Shown: in pieces, positions 24,885-35,226 of the stretch
How positions within the stretch are numbered: position 1 is the stretch's first letter
Layout of the letters: every line of letters begins with the position of its first letter
NCBI GenBank assembly: GCA_942493375.1
Contig: OW818698.1
Span: forward strand, 2,790,001 to 2,854,000
Source: G942493375 sp942493375
Lineage (GTDB): Bacteria > Armatimonadota > UBA5829
Reading direction: 5' to 3'
DNA: 64,000 nucleotides
Notes under the pieces: generated by a model
Seen by the model: the letters and a program-made list of their open reading frames with translations, nothing else
Databases searched by the model: none
Told to the model about the DNA's origin: nothing
Position numbers and translations under genes: made by a program

Positions 24885-26951
24885 TTATCGTTTACTCTCT
24901 GTGCACACCTCTCGAACGTATGGTGTCTCGACATCCAATGACTCAGCAACTGCTCTAGCAGTATCTGAATCCCCATATGTTAATAGAGTAGATTTAACTG
25001 CTCCACGGATATATTCATGTGGATGGTTGATCTGTTGTTTTAAGAGCGGTAGAATTCTGTTAGTGTCGAGTTTGACTAGAAGCGAAATATATGTTGCCTC
25101 CCTTTTCCAGTGGTGTTTGTATGTTAACGGATCTTCTCGGACAATGAGATATCTGAGTCTGTCATTACTCGGATATGCAACAATCCTGGGAAATGCCCAC
25201 TGAACAAGATGGTCGAATGCTCTTTCATCACCCATACTTCCAAGACTCTCCCACAACATACGTTCACACACCTCATTAGGACCAATATTGGCCCATCCTG
25301 ATAGGATTTGTTTTCCTTTTAACTCGATTGTTTTATCTGATCCAATTCTTATTGCTGCTTGATAGATATCTTCTTTTACTTCGGGTGTACCTATTTTAAT
25401 GAGTGCTTCCAGAGCACGCATCCTAACCATCATCGGGTCATATTTGACGTCATTATATAGTAGTAAGTCAACCAGGTACTTGGTAACACGCGAATCATAT
25501 CCATATCGATCCACCAACCAGTTATAATAAGTATAATATGGCATAACCTTTTCAGCTAACAGTTTATCTAGGTTTTTTGGGTTAGGCACTCGGTTAATAA
25601 CCAATGTGTTCTTTGAACCATACTTCTTGACATAGTCACGGAGGGGTTGTAATGCACCCTCACCTCCACATTTCGCCAGCCACTCAGCAGCTCTTTCGCG
25701 CATTTCACGACGTGGATCACCTAATAATATAATTGATAAATGTTCTGCATTCTCCGGATAGCTCTTCCACAAGGCAGACATACCTAGATCAACTAAATAA
25801 TGGTTGTTGCTTTGCTTGATTATATCAATCACTATATCAATAAAAGTAGAAGGTAATTGTTTCTGAAAACAGTTTAGTAATCCCAAGCTATTCCACATTC
25901 TTGAATCGCGATTCATCAACTCCTCCTGCATTAAAGTCAGTGGCAATTTCTCAGAACCAGGAGTTTGCAATGAAGCTAGAGTATAAAGAAGAATGAAATA
26001 ATCATGTTTTATGGCATAAGAATCACTATTATGATTCAGGGCTTCACGCTTCAAGAATACATACTCTTCAATCGGCTTTATGCAAGCACTGCCAAAGCTA
26101 GAAACTATTGATAGATGTGATATTGGCAAGTTGTTCACTATGTAGTCCACTACAGTTTTGGCTGCACGTATATCACCAATCTTAGCAAGCGCCTCTACAG
26201 TAGCAATTCCAACACTAGTGTCTTTTGTGCTCAGATTCTTGAGTAATGAATTTACTGCACGTTGGTCCTGCTGTTCACCAAGCGCCTTAATAATATCAAC
26301 CGAACCAGGATGTTTCTCAAGTGCTTGCATTAAGGGGATTACTACATTTGCGTCTTTTATTTTTTGAATGGATTGTGCTGAAGATATCCAGACAGTCTTG
26401 TCTGGATTCTCTAGTTGGCCAATTAATAATGGGCTGGCTTTTAGATCATTATCTCCGTTATTGCTTACAGACTCTTTATGAAATTTCGGGTATTTGTATT
26501 CACCTGCAAGATTCATTGCATATTTACGCACAATAGGAGAAGAATCTAGAATTGCTGATTTCAGATAATTTACAACATAGGGATGCCTTATCGCAACAAG
26601 TGAGACAATCGTCTGAGCGCGTATACGGGGTTCGGTATCGCCAATACAGTCTGCAATGACATCCCACGCCTGTGGGTCACCAAGATGGCCAAGTAGTGCA
26701 AGCAAATATATCCGCCTATTAATGTCGTTTTCTGCAGACAGTTTTTCCATGAGTGGTTGCACAGGATCATTCGTTGATTCCAGGATCGCAAATATATCCG
26801 GGTATACAATATCTTCTCTACCGATGAGTTCCCGAACCACATTTCTCATCTGCGGATAAGGTTGATAAGGAGCAATACTTTTAGTCGTTCCTACCTGTCC
26901 GAACAACAGAAGCACAGGCAAAAATAATATAAGGTAATATAATCTGCGCAT
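24885..26951 (-). CDS. secreted HEAT-repeat protein
   Basis: 688 residues with a signal peptide (MRRLYYLILFLPVLLLFGQV, cleavage after about residue 25). Multiple HEAT or PBS-lyase-like helical repeats fill residues 60-660, for example YLLALLGHLGDPQAWDVI and IATVEALAKIGDIRAAKTV. It should act as an extracytoplasmic binding scaffold. The ATG at 26951 has GAGGT upstream; the frame extends further but without support. It is separated by a hairpin from the operon upstream. Confidence 0.78.
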   Translation of the reverse strand: MRRLYYLILFLPVLLLFGQVGTTKSIAPYQPYPQMRNVVRELIGREDIVYPDIFAILESTNDPVQPLMEKLSAENDINRRIYLLALLGHLGDPQAWDVIADCIGDTEPRIRAQTIVSLVAIRHPYVVNYLKSAILDSSPIVRKYAMNLAGEYKYPKFHKESVSNNGDNDLKASPLLIGQLENPDKTVWISSAQSIQKIKDANVVIPLMQALEKHPGSVDIIKALGEQQDQRAVNSLLKNLSTKDTSVGIATVEALAKIGDIRAAKTVVDYIVNNLPISHLSIVSSFGSACIKPIEEYVFLKREALNHNSDSYAIKHDYFILLYTLASLQTPGSEKLPLTLMQEELMNRDSRMWNSLGLLNCFQKQLPSTFIDIVIDIIKQSNNHYLVDLGMSALWKSYPENAEHLSIILLGDPRREMRERAAEWLAKCGGEGALQPLRDYVKKYGSKNTLVINRVPNPKNLDKLLAEKVMPYYTYYNWLVDRYGYDSRVTKYLVDLLLYNDVKYDPMMVRMRALEALIKIGTPEVKEDIYQAAIRIGSDKTIELKGKQILSGWANIGPNEVCERMLWESLGSMGDERAFDHLVQWAFPRIVAYPSNDRLRYLIVREDPLTYKHHWKREATYISLLVKLDTNRILPLLKQQINHPHEYIRGAVKSTLLTYGDSDTARAVAESLDVETPYVREVCTESKR

Positions 26952-27085
26952 AACTACCTCACTAAATATTAAATAGTACAAAAATGTATCAAGCATATAA
27001 GACGCAGATAATGTATGGAATGTTACCAAAGCTGCATACAAACACTAATTCATGTAGGAATAAGATACTGCAATTAGTAGTGGAT

Positions 27086-27126
27086 GTCTCATAAGTTCCA
27101 TCTGATACCAACAGGACTTATGAGAC
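27086..27126. terminator. hairpin downstream of the DUF4091/unknown gene pair
   Basis: GTCTCATAAGT (27086-27096) and ACTTATGAGAC (27116-27126) pair perfectly over 11 bp with a 19-base loop. It lies 25 bases past the stop codon at 27151 on the - strand. Confidence 0.5.
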
Positions 27127-27150
27127 CAAGAAGAGGTGATGCAGCTTGCT

Positions 27151-27747
27151 TTATGGCAATCTGTAAGTGTGTTGACTGGCAAGCCATCTCCGAACGTGAT
27201 CCTTGAATGACAAGCCTCCCTGAGCATGAGAGAGTAATGAGAAATAACTTCCGGCTTTCCAGTATTCCTTGTTCTTCAGAGCTGACTCTAGAGATTCACG
27301 CACGCGGTCCAGGTATTGATCATCTGACTCATTAAACCTTTGGCGCATGCCTCTGCCTGTATCCACCCACCGTCTGAGTTTATGCCAGGTCTCCTGGTCT
27401 CCATGAATCAACATACTGAGCTTGCCAGTAATAAGTTGAACCTGCCTCAAAAGCTCTTTTTCTGTTGAAAGATACTTGTTGGGATATCGCAGTTTCTCTG
27501 GAACATCGGGGGCTAAATAATCCAGCGCATCATACGAATAAATCCCCATATCACCTACTCGGTGTTTTGGAGAAGAGAATAATACTGCAAACACGCAGCC
27601 GTGCATATATGCGTCATATAAGCCAATACTCAAGTAATCATTTTCAGCGATGAATCCCTGTTTGAATTCCTGACGCAATTTGAAACCGAGTGGACAAAGC
27701 TCGGATTCGAATACATTATTCACTGCTTTTTCGAAGTGCTTTCCCAC
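27151..27747 (-). CDS. unknown protein
   Basis: 198 residues, cytoplasmic, not recognised. It begins FEKAVNNVFESELCPLGFKL and contains an aromatic-rich segment NDYLSIGLYDAYMHGCVFAVLF, a pattern also seen in small proteins of bacterial conflict or immunity-type families, but no motif is decisive. It starts 5 bases after the stop of the DUF4091 gene on the same strand, so it is probably co-transcribed with it, although a functional link with a secreted glycosidase is not obvious. Confidence 0.6.
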   Translation of the reverse strand: MGKHFEKAVNNVFESELCPLGFKLRQEFKQGFIAENDYLSIGLYDAYMHGCVFAVLFSSPKHRVGDMGIYSYDALDYLAPDVPEKLRYPNKYLSTEKELLRQVQLITGKLSMLIHGDQETWHKLRRWVDTGRGMRQRFNESDDQYLDRVRESLESALKNKEYWKAGSYFSLLSHAQGGLSFKDHVRRWLASQHTYRLP

Positions 27748-27752
27748 CAGTA

Positions 27753-30227
27753 TTATTTCCCGAATCCCCTGACTCCGAAGTTCTTGCCCCAGGGATCAAC
27801 AGCCGGCATTCCGGAAGTATCTATCAGGGTTGCTATCTTTTCACGGTAGTCGTTTAGTCGTTTGGGATCTCGGTTGTATTCTACGAGAGATTTCACAATG
27901 GTATCCGGCACTTTTACTGTTTGTTTGGCATTGGTCAGCCAAGTCTGTTCTTTTTTGGTTAGAGTGGACTTGGACTCATATTTGGTTATTATATCCTCAA
28001 GGATCTTTGTGTAGGCGAAGTCCTCCATTCCATCTCTGTAGTTTTCTAACCTGATTGTTGGGAGAGGTCTGCCGTTGGGGCCGGGGCAGAATATAGTACC
28101 ATCACCATGGTATGTCCCATAACTTACAGGGTTCCAGGTTGTGAAAGGTCCACTGGTAATTGGCATATAGTTATTCCAGAATGCCAACGAGTAGTATAGG
28201 AATCCATCGGGGCGGTATTTTGCTGTCATTGCACCCATCAGTTCCCTTATCTCTATTGCATCATATTCTACAAACCAGTTCGCATAAGGATGTGATGGGG
28301 CACAGCAGATATACCACCAGATCATTTTTCCCGCTGCACGGGCTTTCTCTGCCTGTGCAATTGTGTCCCCATAAGTTGGAGTCAGAGGGCACCAGGCATC
28401 CATACTAGTTACTACAGAATTCAGTCCATAACTCGGATCATAACTGGTAGTCATCACCGGTATTTCTGGGAATTCTGTTTTCAGAGCTTTGGTGGCAGTT
28501 TCAAGTGATGGGAATGCACCTGCTCCCTGCTCATCATAACCATATATATATGCATGGTCCAGGATACCGAGTTCTTTGGCTTTGGCATATATGGGTCTGT
28601 ACCTGGCCAGGTCTGCAGCAGTATCCGCTGTAAAATAACCGAAATTGAATGTAGCCAGTCGCCCTTGATCGTGCAGGTGCTTGAGTATTTCGAAATCCGG
28701 CGGATCATCATTATAGAGATTGTCGAAATTTATATAATAGTCAGCGAGAAAATCGGCGTAGACATATTTCATCTTTGACCATTTTTCAGCTCCACCTACT
28801 ACATTATCCCGGATTTGTTGGAAGAGGCCGGGATGAATGGCTGTTATGGCAGTAGGTAGCGGTGTGCAGTCCGGCATTGTAAATGAGCGAACCTTTACAC
28901 TCAGGTTGAATACTGAAGGCTTACCGTTGCTTTGAGACACTGTCAACTTGCCTTTGTAAACTCCAGGCAATTGATTTTTCGGCGCCTTAACACGGATCCA
29001 GAATGTCTGCAGATCTCCTGCAGCAATATTAATTGGCCCCAGGAAATCCAGAATTGGATCAGGCCACCAGCCGATATACGAGACTTCATATGGAGGGTTG
29101 TTTACTGTTTCAACATACCCCATTACTTCACAGGAGATGTTCCTGGACTGTAGAACCTGGCCTTTGGGACCTTTGAGATTGGAGACACTGACGCTGACTC
29201 CTCGCAGACCATTGGAAAGCGGCATCACAGCTACCTGGAATGCTTCTTTTTCGTTCCGAGCGAGACTTACTCCTATATTTCTGGACACATTCAAACTGAA
29301 AGGCATATCTCTTGGAAGAACCTTGCTCATAGACGCCGCAAAGCCTATCAGCATTCCATTGTCCGGCATACGCAAGGCTTTGTAGTCCCGGATAAGCATC
29401 AGTTCACTTCTCAGTCTACCGGACTGTTTGGTTACCAGCTTTATTTCTGACTCCAGGGCGGTCATCTGTTGAGGATCGGTGCAGGCAGCCATTCTCTCTG
29501 GTAAAGTTTTCAGCATATTATCCCAAAAAGCCATCCTGTCATTTACTATCTTCTTTAGCACGGGATCCTTATCGAATCCTTTGAGAGAACCCTTCTGTTT
29601 ATTGAAATCTGCTACTGCCTGCTGAATAGCACCTGTCATGAGTCCGGCTATCTGCTTGCCCAGCCCCGGATTAATACCAGGTTCGGGTTCGTTTGGCTTA
29701 AGCAGGACGAAATTATCCAGGCACAATCGCATATCTGCAGGAGTGACAGAGAATATATGGATAATACTTATATCCGATCTGTCGACGTTTGCCGGTAAAA
29801 GACTGAGTGGGATAACAAACCTGCGGTAACCCATTCGGGGAGTATCAAAACGGTACATAAGTGCTTGTCGGAATGGCACTTTACTATCGCTTATATGCAT
29901 CAGTAGCTGAGTGGCTTCCGTGGAAGGGTTGATTATATCAACAACAAGCCTGTCATACTCTCTCCAGTCTGCAAGGGGAGGTTTGATCTCAAATGCAGGC
30001 CACTGATCCATTCCCGGCTTGTATGCTGGTGAAATAAATTGCATAGAGCTTTGGCCTGACGAGGAAAATTCTTCATTCCTGACAAGCTTATCCTGCTGTG
30101 GCGAACGTAAAGTCCACGCGGATATATTGGCATCAGTCTCAAAGTCGAAAAGCTTATACTCTGCGTTTGCAGCTGAACTGGTAATAATGGCAAGTAATAC
30201 AAGCAGGACTGTGGCAATCTTGTACAT
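27753..30227 (-). CDS. secreted DUF4091 glycosidase-like protein
   Basis: 824 residues with a signal peptide (cleavage after AANA, about residue 22). Residues 25-180 form a jelly-roll carbohydrate-binding-type domain (LFDFETDANISAWTL). A beta domain follows, and a DUF4091 TIM barrel at about 440-740 carries YIYGYDEQG, MTTSYDP and WWYICCAPSHPYANW, which match GH123-like enzymes. Expected to act on sugars outside the cell. GAGGT is 7 bases upstream of the ATG. Confidence 0.85.
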   Translation of the reverse strand: MYKIATVLLVLLAIITSSAANAEYKLFDFETDANISAWTLRSPQQDKLVRNEEFSSSGQSSMQFISPAYKPGMDQWPAFEIKPPLADWREYDRLVVDIINPSTEATQLLMHISDSKVPFRQALMYRFDTPRMGYRRFVIPLSLLPANVDRSDISIIHIFSVTPADMRLCLDNFVLLKPNEPEPGINPGLGKQIAGLMTGAIQQAVADFNKQKGSLKGFDKDPVLKKIVNDRMAFWDNMLKTLPERMAACTDPQQMTALESEIKLVTKQSGRLRSELMLIRDYKALRMPDNGMLIGFAASMSKVLPRDMPFSLNVSRNIGVSLARNEKEAFQVAVMPLSNGLRGVSVSVSNLKGPKGQVLQSRNISCEVMGYVETVNNPPYEVSYIGWWPDPILDFLGPINIAAGDLQTFWIRVKAPKNQLPGVYKGKLTVSQSNGKPSVFNLSVKVRSFTMPDCTPLPTAITAIHPGLFQQIRDNVVGGAEKWSKMKYVYADFLADYYINFDNLYNDDPPDFEILKHLHDQGRLATFNFGYFTADTAADLARYRPIYAKAKELGILDHAYIYGYDEQGAGAFPSLETATKALKTEFPEIPVMTTSYDPSYGLNSVVTSMDAWCPLTPTYGDTIAQAEKARAAGKMIWWYICCAPSHPYANWFVEYDAIEIRELMGAMTAKYRPDGFLYYSLAFWNNYMPITSGPFTTWNPVSYGTYHGDGTIFCPGPNGRPLPTIRLENYRDGMEDFAYTKILEDIITKYESKSTLTKKEQTWLTNAKQTVKVPDTIVKSLVEYNRDPKRLNDYREKIATLIDTSGMPAVDPWGKNFGVRGFGK

Positions 30228-30331
30228 TGGGAATACCTCACTAGCGACCGGAATAGCAATTGTTCAAGTGAGGTAATTGTAGCACAAAAATATTTGAGGG
30301 AGGAGATCTCGGTCAATATATCTGATATAAT

Positions 30332-32398
30332 CTATCCATAACAGCGGATGATTTGTTCAGTTTGTTTAGGCATGTTTTTTATTAATCTCTCAAAGTCTGC
30401 GGCTGGCAGGGGTTTACTCAACAGAAAACCCTGCATTTCGTCACATTGCATCATTCGCAGTAATTCCAGCTGTTCGCTGGTCTCTACACCCTCTGCGACT
30501 ACTTTCAAGCACAAGTTATGTGCCATTGAAATTATTGCCCCTGCAATAGCTGCATCATCCGGATTGGTAGTTATTTCCTTTACAAAGGACCTGTCTATCT
30601 TGAGTGCATCTATCGGATATTGTTTCAGGTAATTCAACGACGAATATCCTGTGCCGAAATCGTCTATGGCTATCCCGATGCCCATATTCTTGAGTCTGTG
30701 TAACGTTCTGACAGCATTTTCAGGTTCCATTACCAGAGCACTCTCGGTCAGTTCCAAACTGAGCCATCTGGGATCCAGTCCGGTATCTGAAAGGGCTCTC
30801 TCAACCACCTTTACAAGATCAGTACGGACAAACTGTCTGGCTGAGACATTCACAGCCACATCCGCATTCAATACTCCGTTTTTCACCCATTTAGCTGCCT
30901 GTGCACATGCAGTCATTAGAACCCATTCGCCTATGGTTTCAATAAGCCCGCTCTCTTCAGCTAGTGGTATAAATCTATCAGGAGAAATTAGACCGTCTAT
31001 AGGATGTATCCACCTGACAAGTGCTTCTGCCCCGGTAGTAATGTTGCTTCTGAGATCAATCCTGGGTTGATAATAAACCACGAACTCCTGATTGGTAATA
31101 GCTTTGCGCAAGCCATTACCCAGTTCGACTCTTTCAAGGACTGCACGATGCATTTCAGAAGTGTATACCTGGTAGTTGTTGCACCCGGTTTCTTTAGCTC
31201 TATACATTGCCGTATCTGAAGCTTTCAAAAGGCTCTGAGCATCTTTACCATCTTCAGGATATAAAGCAATACCCATGCTGGCAGTAACGTATAACTCATG
31301 ACCGGATACATGGAACGGTTGTGTGAACGAGTCCTGTATTCTCTGAGCTGCAGCTACTGCTCCATCTGCAGTCTCAATATCCTCAACAATGATGGTAAAT
31401 TCATCTCCACTCATTCGGGCTACAGTATCAGCTTCCCGCAGAGTTTTGGTAAGTCTTTTTGCAACAGAATGTAGTATACGATCCCCAATCTTGTGACCGA
31501 GGCTATCATTGATGTGTTTGAACCCGTCCAGATCCAGAAAAATGACGGCAAGTCCTTGTTTAGTGCGTTTTGCATGAGCAAGCATGTTGGATAGTCTATC
31601 GCGGAACAACACTCTGTTAGGTAGACCGGTCAAAGCGTCGTGATGGGCCAGATGATCAAGTTTGCGTTCATACAGCTTTTTCTCTGCGATGTCCCGCAGT
31701 ATAGCTATGTAATGCTCCAGTGCTCCGGTCTCACCAACTACCGGAGTAACTGTCATTTCCTTGTGTGTATGAGTACCATCGCTGCAGACATTAGCAATTT
31801 CACCTCTCCAGGTACGGCCTGCAGAGACAGTTGACCATATTATATCGCAGGCATTGCCGTGCTCATTGTTTGCATCCAGAAACCATGGGCGTTTATTCTC
31901 CAGATCACTAAGGAAGTAACCATTCTCATGTTCAAATGCTGGATTGGCATATACAATCCGGAAATCTAGATCCAATATGAGAATCTGGTCAGATGTTGCA
32001 CTCATAGCTGAGGTTTTCAGTCTCAGGTCGGATTCGACTTTCTTGCGCTCCGATATATTCCTCAAGGTCGCAATTGTGGCAGGCTGATCATCCCAGAGTG
32101 TTTCAGAAATCCTGACCTCCACTGCAGCTAACGATCCATCTCCACATACTATATGCATCTCCTGAAGATCCTCGGTAAGTGCTGGACACCCAAAGCTCAG
32201 GTTTCTAAGTGTATCAATATTTCTGCCAAACAATCGTTCGGCCGCCGGGTTAGCAAACAGTATTCCACCATCATCAGCAACTACTATTATGGCGTCTGCA
32301 CTAGCAAGCGTAATGTTGCGGAATCGGCTCTCACTGGCTGCCAACTCTCTGGATAGCCGTTCCAGTGACCGTTCAGATTCCGCGATTTTTCTTCCCAT
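30332..32398 (-). CDS. PAS-PAS-GGDEF-EAL cyclic-di-GMP enzyme
   Basis: 688 residues, no transmembrane segment. A short coiled coil is followed by two PAS domains (about 20-125 and 130-245), a GGDEF domain with MSGDEFT at the active site (SGDEF, still usually active), and an EAL domain with EALVRW, LELTESALV, IDDFGTGYSSL, ALKIDRSFV and VVAEGVET. All catalytic acids of the phosphodiesterase are present. It probably makes and breaks cyclic-di-GMP in response to a PAS-bound signal in the cytoplasm. It stands as a single gene; the 523-base stretch after it (32399-32921) contains only a hairpin. Confidence 0.95.
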   Translation of the reverse strand: MGRKIAESERSLERLSRELAASESRFRNITLASADAIIVVADDGGILFANPAAERLFGRNIDTLRNLSFGCPALTEDLQEMHIVCGDGSLAAVEVRISETLWDDQPATIATLRNISERKKVESDLRLKTSAMSATSDQILILDLDFRIVYANPAFEHENGYFLSDLENKRPWFLDANNEHGNACDIIWSTVSAGRTWRGEIANVCSDGTHTHKEMTVTPVVGETGALEHYIAILRDIAEKKLYERKLDHLAHHDALTGLPNRVLFRDRLSNMLAHAKRTKQGLAVIFLDLDGFKHINDSLGHKIGDRILHSVAKRLTKTLREADTVARMSGDEFTIIVEDIETADGAVAAAQRIQDSFTQPFHVSGHELYVTASMGIALYPEDGKDAQSLLKASDTAMYRAKETGCNNYQVYTSEMHRAVLERVELGNGLRKAITNQEFVVYYQPRIDLRSNITTGAEALVRWIHPIDGLISPDRFIPLAEESGLIETIGEWVLMTACAQAAKWVKNGVLNADVAVNVSARQFVRTDLVKVVERALSDTGLDPRWLSLELTESALVMEPENAVRTLHRLKNMGIGIAIDDFGTGYSSLNYLKQYPIDALKIDRSFVKEITTNPDDAAIAGAIISMAHNLCLKVVAEGVETSEQLELLRMMQCDEMQGFLLSKPLPAADFERLIKNMPKQTEQIIRCYG

Positions 32399-32860
32399 AT
32401 CTACAGCTCCATAGCTAATGTGGTTTACATTCCCGGTCCATTTTCGTTCACAAATACTCTACCAATATTCTCGTCCAGGCTGGAAATCCATCATCTAAGC
32501 ATATAGTAGTCTTACTTACGCATATCTTATCATATACCATAGTATCGGCCTCTACACCCTATTTCTTTACTCTATCCTAGATATTTATACTATGAGTACG
32601 GGGCGCTCTGTATAGTTATCAAGTATTTCAATGTACGTTTGGAGCTTATTGCAGCACTAGCTATAGTAAACATAGATTCCCACTTTTACTCGATTTCAAA
32701 ACAAGAAACCTAATAATGGAAACATTGAAGCCTGAGAATGAAGTACTACTTGAGAATGTAGTCAATCCAGAACTCCTAAGATGTCATTCTGGAAGTCTGA
32801 ATTGTGGATATGGTTTGGATGGCTAGATTCTACATACATAAAGATATCTGGCGATATCCT

Positions 32861-32901
32861 TGCACATTTGGTGGTTTATGAAACAAACCACCAAATGTGC
32901 A
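32861..32901. terminator. perfect 17-bp hairpin downstream of folE
   Basis: TGCACATTTGGTGGTTT (32861-32877) pairs perfectly with 32885-32901 across a 7-base loop. It lies 20 bases beyond the folE stop codon on the - strand. No T-run follows, so it may be a Rho-independent terminator variant or a repeat. Between 32399 and 32860 I see no gene or other feature. Confidence 0.55.
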
Positions 32902-32921
32902 TAAATAAATCGGGCTGATTA

Positions 32922-33494
32922 TCAGGATGGGGCCATTTGTTTGCTTATCAGGGTCATAAACTCATTTCGGGTTGCCAATGAATCATGGAAACTGCCCAAA
33001 ACGCTTGACGTTGTCATGACTGAGTTCTGTTTTTCCACACCTCGCATTATCATGCACAGGTGACGTGCTTCCATAACCACACCAACCCCCTCAGCGTCGA
33101 CTGCATCCATAATTGCACGGGCTATCTGCTGGGTCAGTCTCTCCTGTATCTGCAGCCTTCGGGCGAAGCAGTCAACAATCCGCGCCAGTTTACTGACTCC
33201 AAGTACTTTACCCTTTGATATGTAGCCAATGTGACATCTTCCGAAAAATGGCAGCATGTGGTGTTCGCATAGGCTATAGACTTCGATATCACGAACGACT
33301 ACCATATTGTTGGTTTCCTGAGTGAATATAGCATCGTTTACTACATCCGTAACGTTCTGCGTATATCCTCTCAGCAGAAACTCATAGGACTTTGCAACAC
33401 GTGCAGGGGTTTTCAGGAGTCCCTCTCGATTTGGATCTTCACCAAATTCAGCCAGCAATTCTCTAACAAGGTATTCAATTCTTTCAAGGTCCAC
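32922..33494 (-). CDS. folE: GTP cyclohydrolase I
   Basis: 190 residues. Converts GTP to dihydroneopterin triphosphate, the first step of tetrahydrofolate synthesis. Zinc ligands are in CEHHMLPF and in RHLCMIMRG; the central block GVSKLARIVDCFARRLQ is canonical. The start is GTG with GGAG upstream and overlaps the end of folK by 11 bases. Last gene of the SDR-folB-folK-folE operon. Confidence 0.97.
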   Translation of the reverse strand: MDLERIEYLVRELLAEFGEDPNREGLLKTPARVAKSYEFLLRGYTQNVTDVVNDAIFTQETNNMVVVRDIEVYSLCEHHMLPFFGRCHIGYISKGKVLGVSKLARIVDCFARRLQIQERLTQQIARAIMDAVDAEGVGVVMEARHLCMIMRGVEKQNSVMTTSSVLGSFHDSLATRNEFMTLISKQMAPS

Positions 33495-34005
33495 TATTAA
33501 GCTCCGATCTTAGCAGATTAGTTAGTTCATCCAACCTGCGCATAGTTGTATATGTCATCCGGTCCACTATTTGTGAAACAGTGATAGACCCTCCCGGAAT
33601 TATTAACTGAGAATCAAGCTCCCACACTGGAACAGCCAGATATGCTCTCTTATATATATCGGGATCAGGAATAACCATATCCGGCTCATCCATAATCAAG
33701 TCGTCATACAGGACCATATCCAGGTCAATAGTCCTGGGAGCGCATTTATCTTGCGTTCGTATGCGCCCCAGACGGTGTTCTATATCACGAAGAATGTTAA
33801 ACTTGAGCTCTCTTGGCGCCATTGAAGTTGACACCAGGAACACACCATTTACAAATGCCGGTTGCTCGGTAATACCAAATGGATCCGTTTGATAGAAACT
33901 GGAAACAGCATCAAATTTTACGGATTCTTTGAGCAGTCGCAATGCATTGGGTACGTTCGCAAACGGATCGATATTGGACCCGACGGCAATAAATACCCTG
34001 GCCAT
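33484..34005 (-). CDS. folK: HPPK, 6-hydroxymethyldihydropterin pyrophosphokinase
   Basis: 173 residues. Transfers pyrophosphate from ATP to 6-hydroxymethyl-7,8-dihydropterin. The N-terminal FIAVGSNIDP and the metal-binding signature CAPRTIDLDMVLYDD are typical, and the length is normal. It follows folB by 6 bases and overlaps folE, indicating tight co-translation. folP is not in the window. Confidence 0.95.
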   Translation of the reverse strand: MARVFIAVGSNIDPFANVPNALRLLKESVKFDAVSSFYQTDPFGITEQPAFVNGVFLVSTSMAPRELKFNILRDIEHRLGRIRTQDKCAPRTIDLDMVLYDDLIMDEPDMVIPDPDIYKRAYLAVPVWELDSQLIIPGGSITVSQIVDRMTYTTMRRLDELTNLLRSELNSGP

Positions 34006-34011
34006 TGGAAT

Positions 34012-34377
34012 TTAGCCTCTGCTTCTGGTGATTTCTACACCCACTGTGCGCGCAAAACGAAGGGCTCCTGGTTTCTCAACCAGAACATCAACCTGAGTAA
34101 CTTGGTCATCCTCGAGGCAAACATCCGCTATAGCCTGCGCCAGTTTCTCAATCAAGAAAAACTGAGAAGTCTCCACCAGCGTAGCAACCCTTTTCTTCAC
34201 TGACTTATAATCAACCGTGTCTGCAACATCATCACTTTTACAGGCAGTCGAGAGATCAACATGCATAGTAATGCTAATGACAACATCCTGCTTATTGATG
34301 CGTTCATCGGGATTGATACCAACTATTGCCCGGAGTAGTATCTCTTTTATGTGTATTTTATCCATTACGTCCGCCAT
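34012..34377 (-). CDS. folB: dihydroneopterin aldolase
   Basis: About 121 residues. Cleaves 7,8-dihydroneopterin to 6-hydroxymethyldihydropterin. DKIHIKEILLRAIVGINPDE gives the family N-terminus, and the late Lys of VEKPGALRFA is the conserved active-site lysine. The start could be 34377 (GGAGG 11 bases upstream) or 34362 (MDKIHI); either overlaps the end of the preceding SDR gene. Second gene of the operon. Confidence 0.92.
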   Translation of the reverse strand: MADVMDKIHIKEILLRAIVGINPDERINKQDVVISITMHVDLSTACKSDDVADTVDYKSVKKRVATLVETSQFFLIEKLAQAIADVCLEDDQVTQVDVLVEKPGALRFARTVGVEITRSRG

Positions 34378-35098
34378 ATAGATGGCGACCTCCATCCAGG
34401 TATATTATCTGACCTGTAATAAATGAACTACTCACCAGGTACAGAACTGCATCAGTAACATCGTCTATAGATCCATGCTTGTCCATTGGAACAGTATGCC
34501 TGAGAGATTCCAGATATGTATCATCTTTCCCCTCTGGAGGTAATATTAACCCTGGGGCTATCGCATTTACTGCAATATCTGGAGCAAACTTGATTGCCAT
34601 CTCCCGGGTAAATAGTTCTAACAGCATTTTAGAAGCATGATAACCAACGTGGGTCCAATCGTAGCTATCGATCCTGCAATCCAGGAAGTTAACTATATGA
34701 CCATTGCACTTAAGGCTCTTCATCTCTCTTGCTATTGCAAACGGTGCCCAAGAATTTATTCTAATACTGTTGATTAGGTTTTCGAAACTGAGATCATCCA
34801 GCGTGGATTCGGGAAAGACAGATGCGTTATTTATCAGAATATCGAATCCACCACATAATTTAGATGCAGTGTGTGCCAAATTTGAAGCCTGGACAGGATC
34901 TGAAAGGTCAGCCTGCACAGTCCATACTTTGCGTCCGATGTCAGATATCTCACGCGCTGCATCCGACACATCTGCTTCTGATGTATTGTAATGCAAAACA
35001 ATATCGGCACCTGTTCTAGCTAATACAAGAGCACACGCACGGCCCAGGCGTTTTCCTGCTCCGGTAACGAGAGCTTTTTGTCCGCTGATTCCAGTCAT
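34358..35098 (-). CDS. SDR oxidoreductase, pteridine-reductase-like
   Basis: 246 residues, classical short-chain dehydrogenase. The cofactor motif TGAGKRLGR fits the TGx3RxG form of pteridine reductases (PTR1/FolM) better than the standard TGxxxGxG, and YHASK gives the Tyr/Lys catalytic pair; NNAS is the structural motif. First gene of the pterin operon, with its end overlapping folB. The context and the motif suggest reduction of dihydropterin or dihydrofolate, but a fatty-acid-type SDR cannot be ruled out by sequence alone. AAGGCGG precedes the ATG. Confidence 0.82.
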   Translation of the reverse strand: MTGISGQKALVTGAGKRLGRACALVLARTGADIVLHYNTSEADVSDAAREISDIGRKVWTVQADLSDPVQASNLAHTASKLCGGFDILINNASVFPESTLDDLSFENLINSIRINSWAPFAIAREMKSLKCNGHIVNFLDCRIDSYDWTHVGYHASKMLLELFTREMAIKFAPDIAVNAIAPGLILPPEGKDDTYLESLRHTVPMDKHGSIDDVTDAVLYLVSSSFITGQIIYLDGGRHLYGGRNG

Positions 35099-35226
35099 GT
35101 AAACCGCCTTCCCGCATAATATCCATGTGATTATAACTCTAGAGACCCTAACTTAGCTATCCTTGGCATACAAATGTATAATGTATGGTGTTTGCACAAC
35201 ACTGTTTTTCATGGAGGTATTCACCA

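Noticed and set aside
27045..27227. 60-codon frame on the - strand between the HEAT-repeat gene and the unknown gene
   Set aside because: It overlaps the 3' end of the unknown gene and the hairpin at 27086-27126, and shows no recognisable content.
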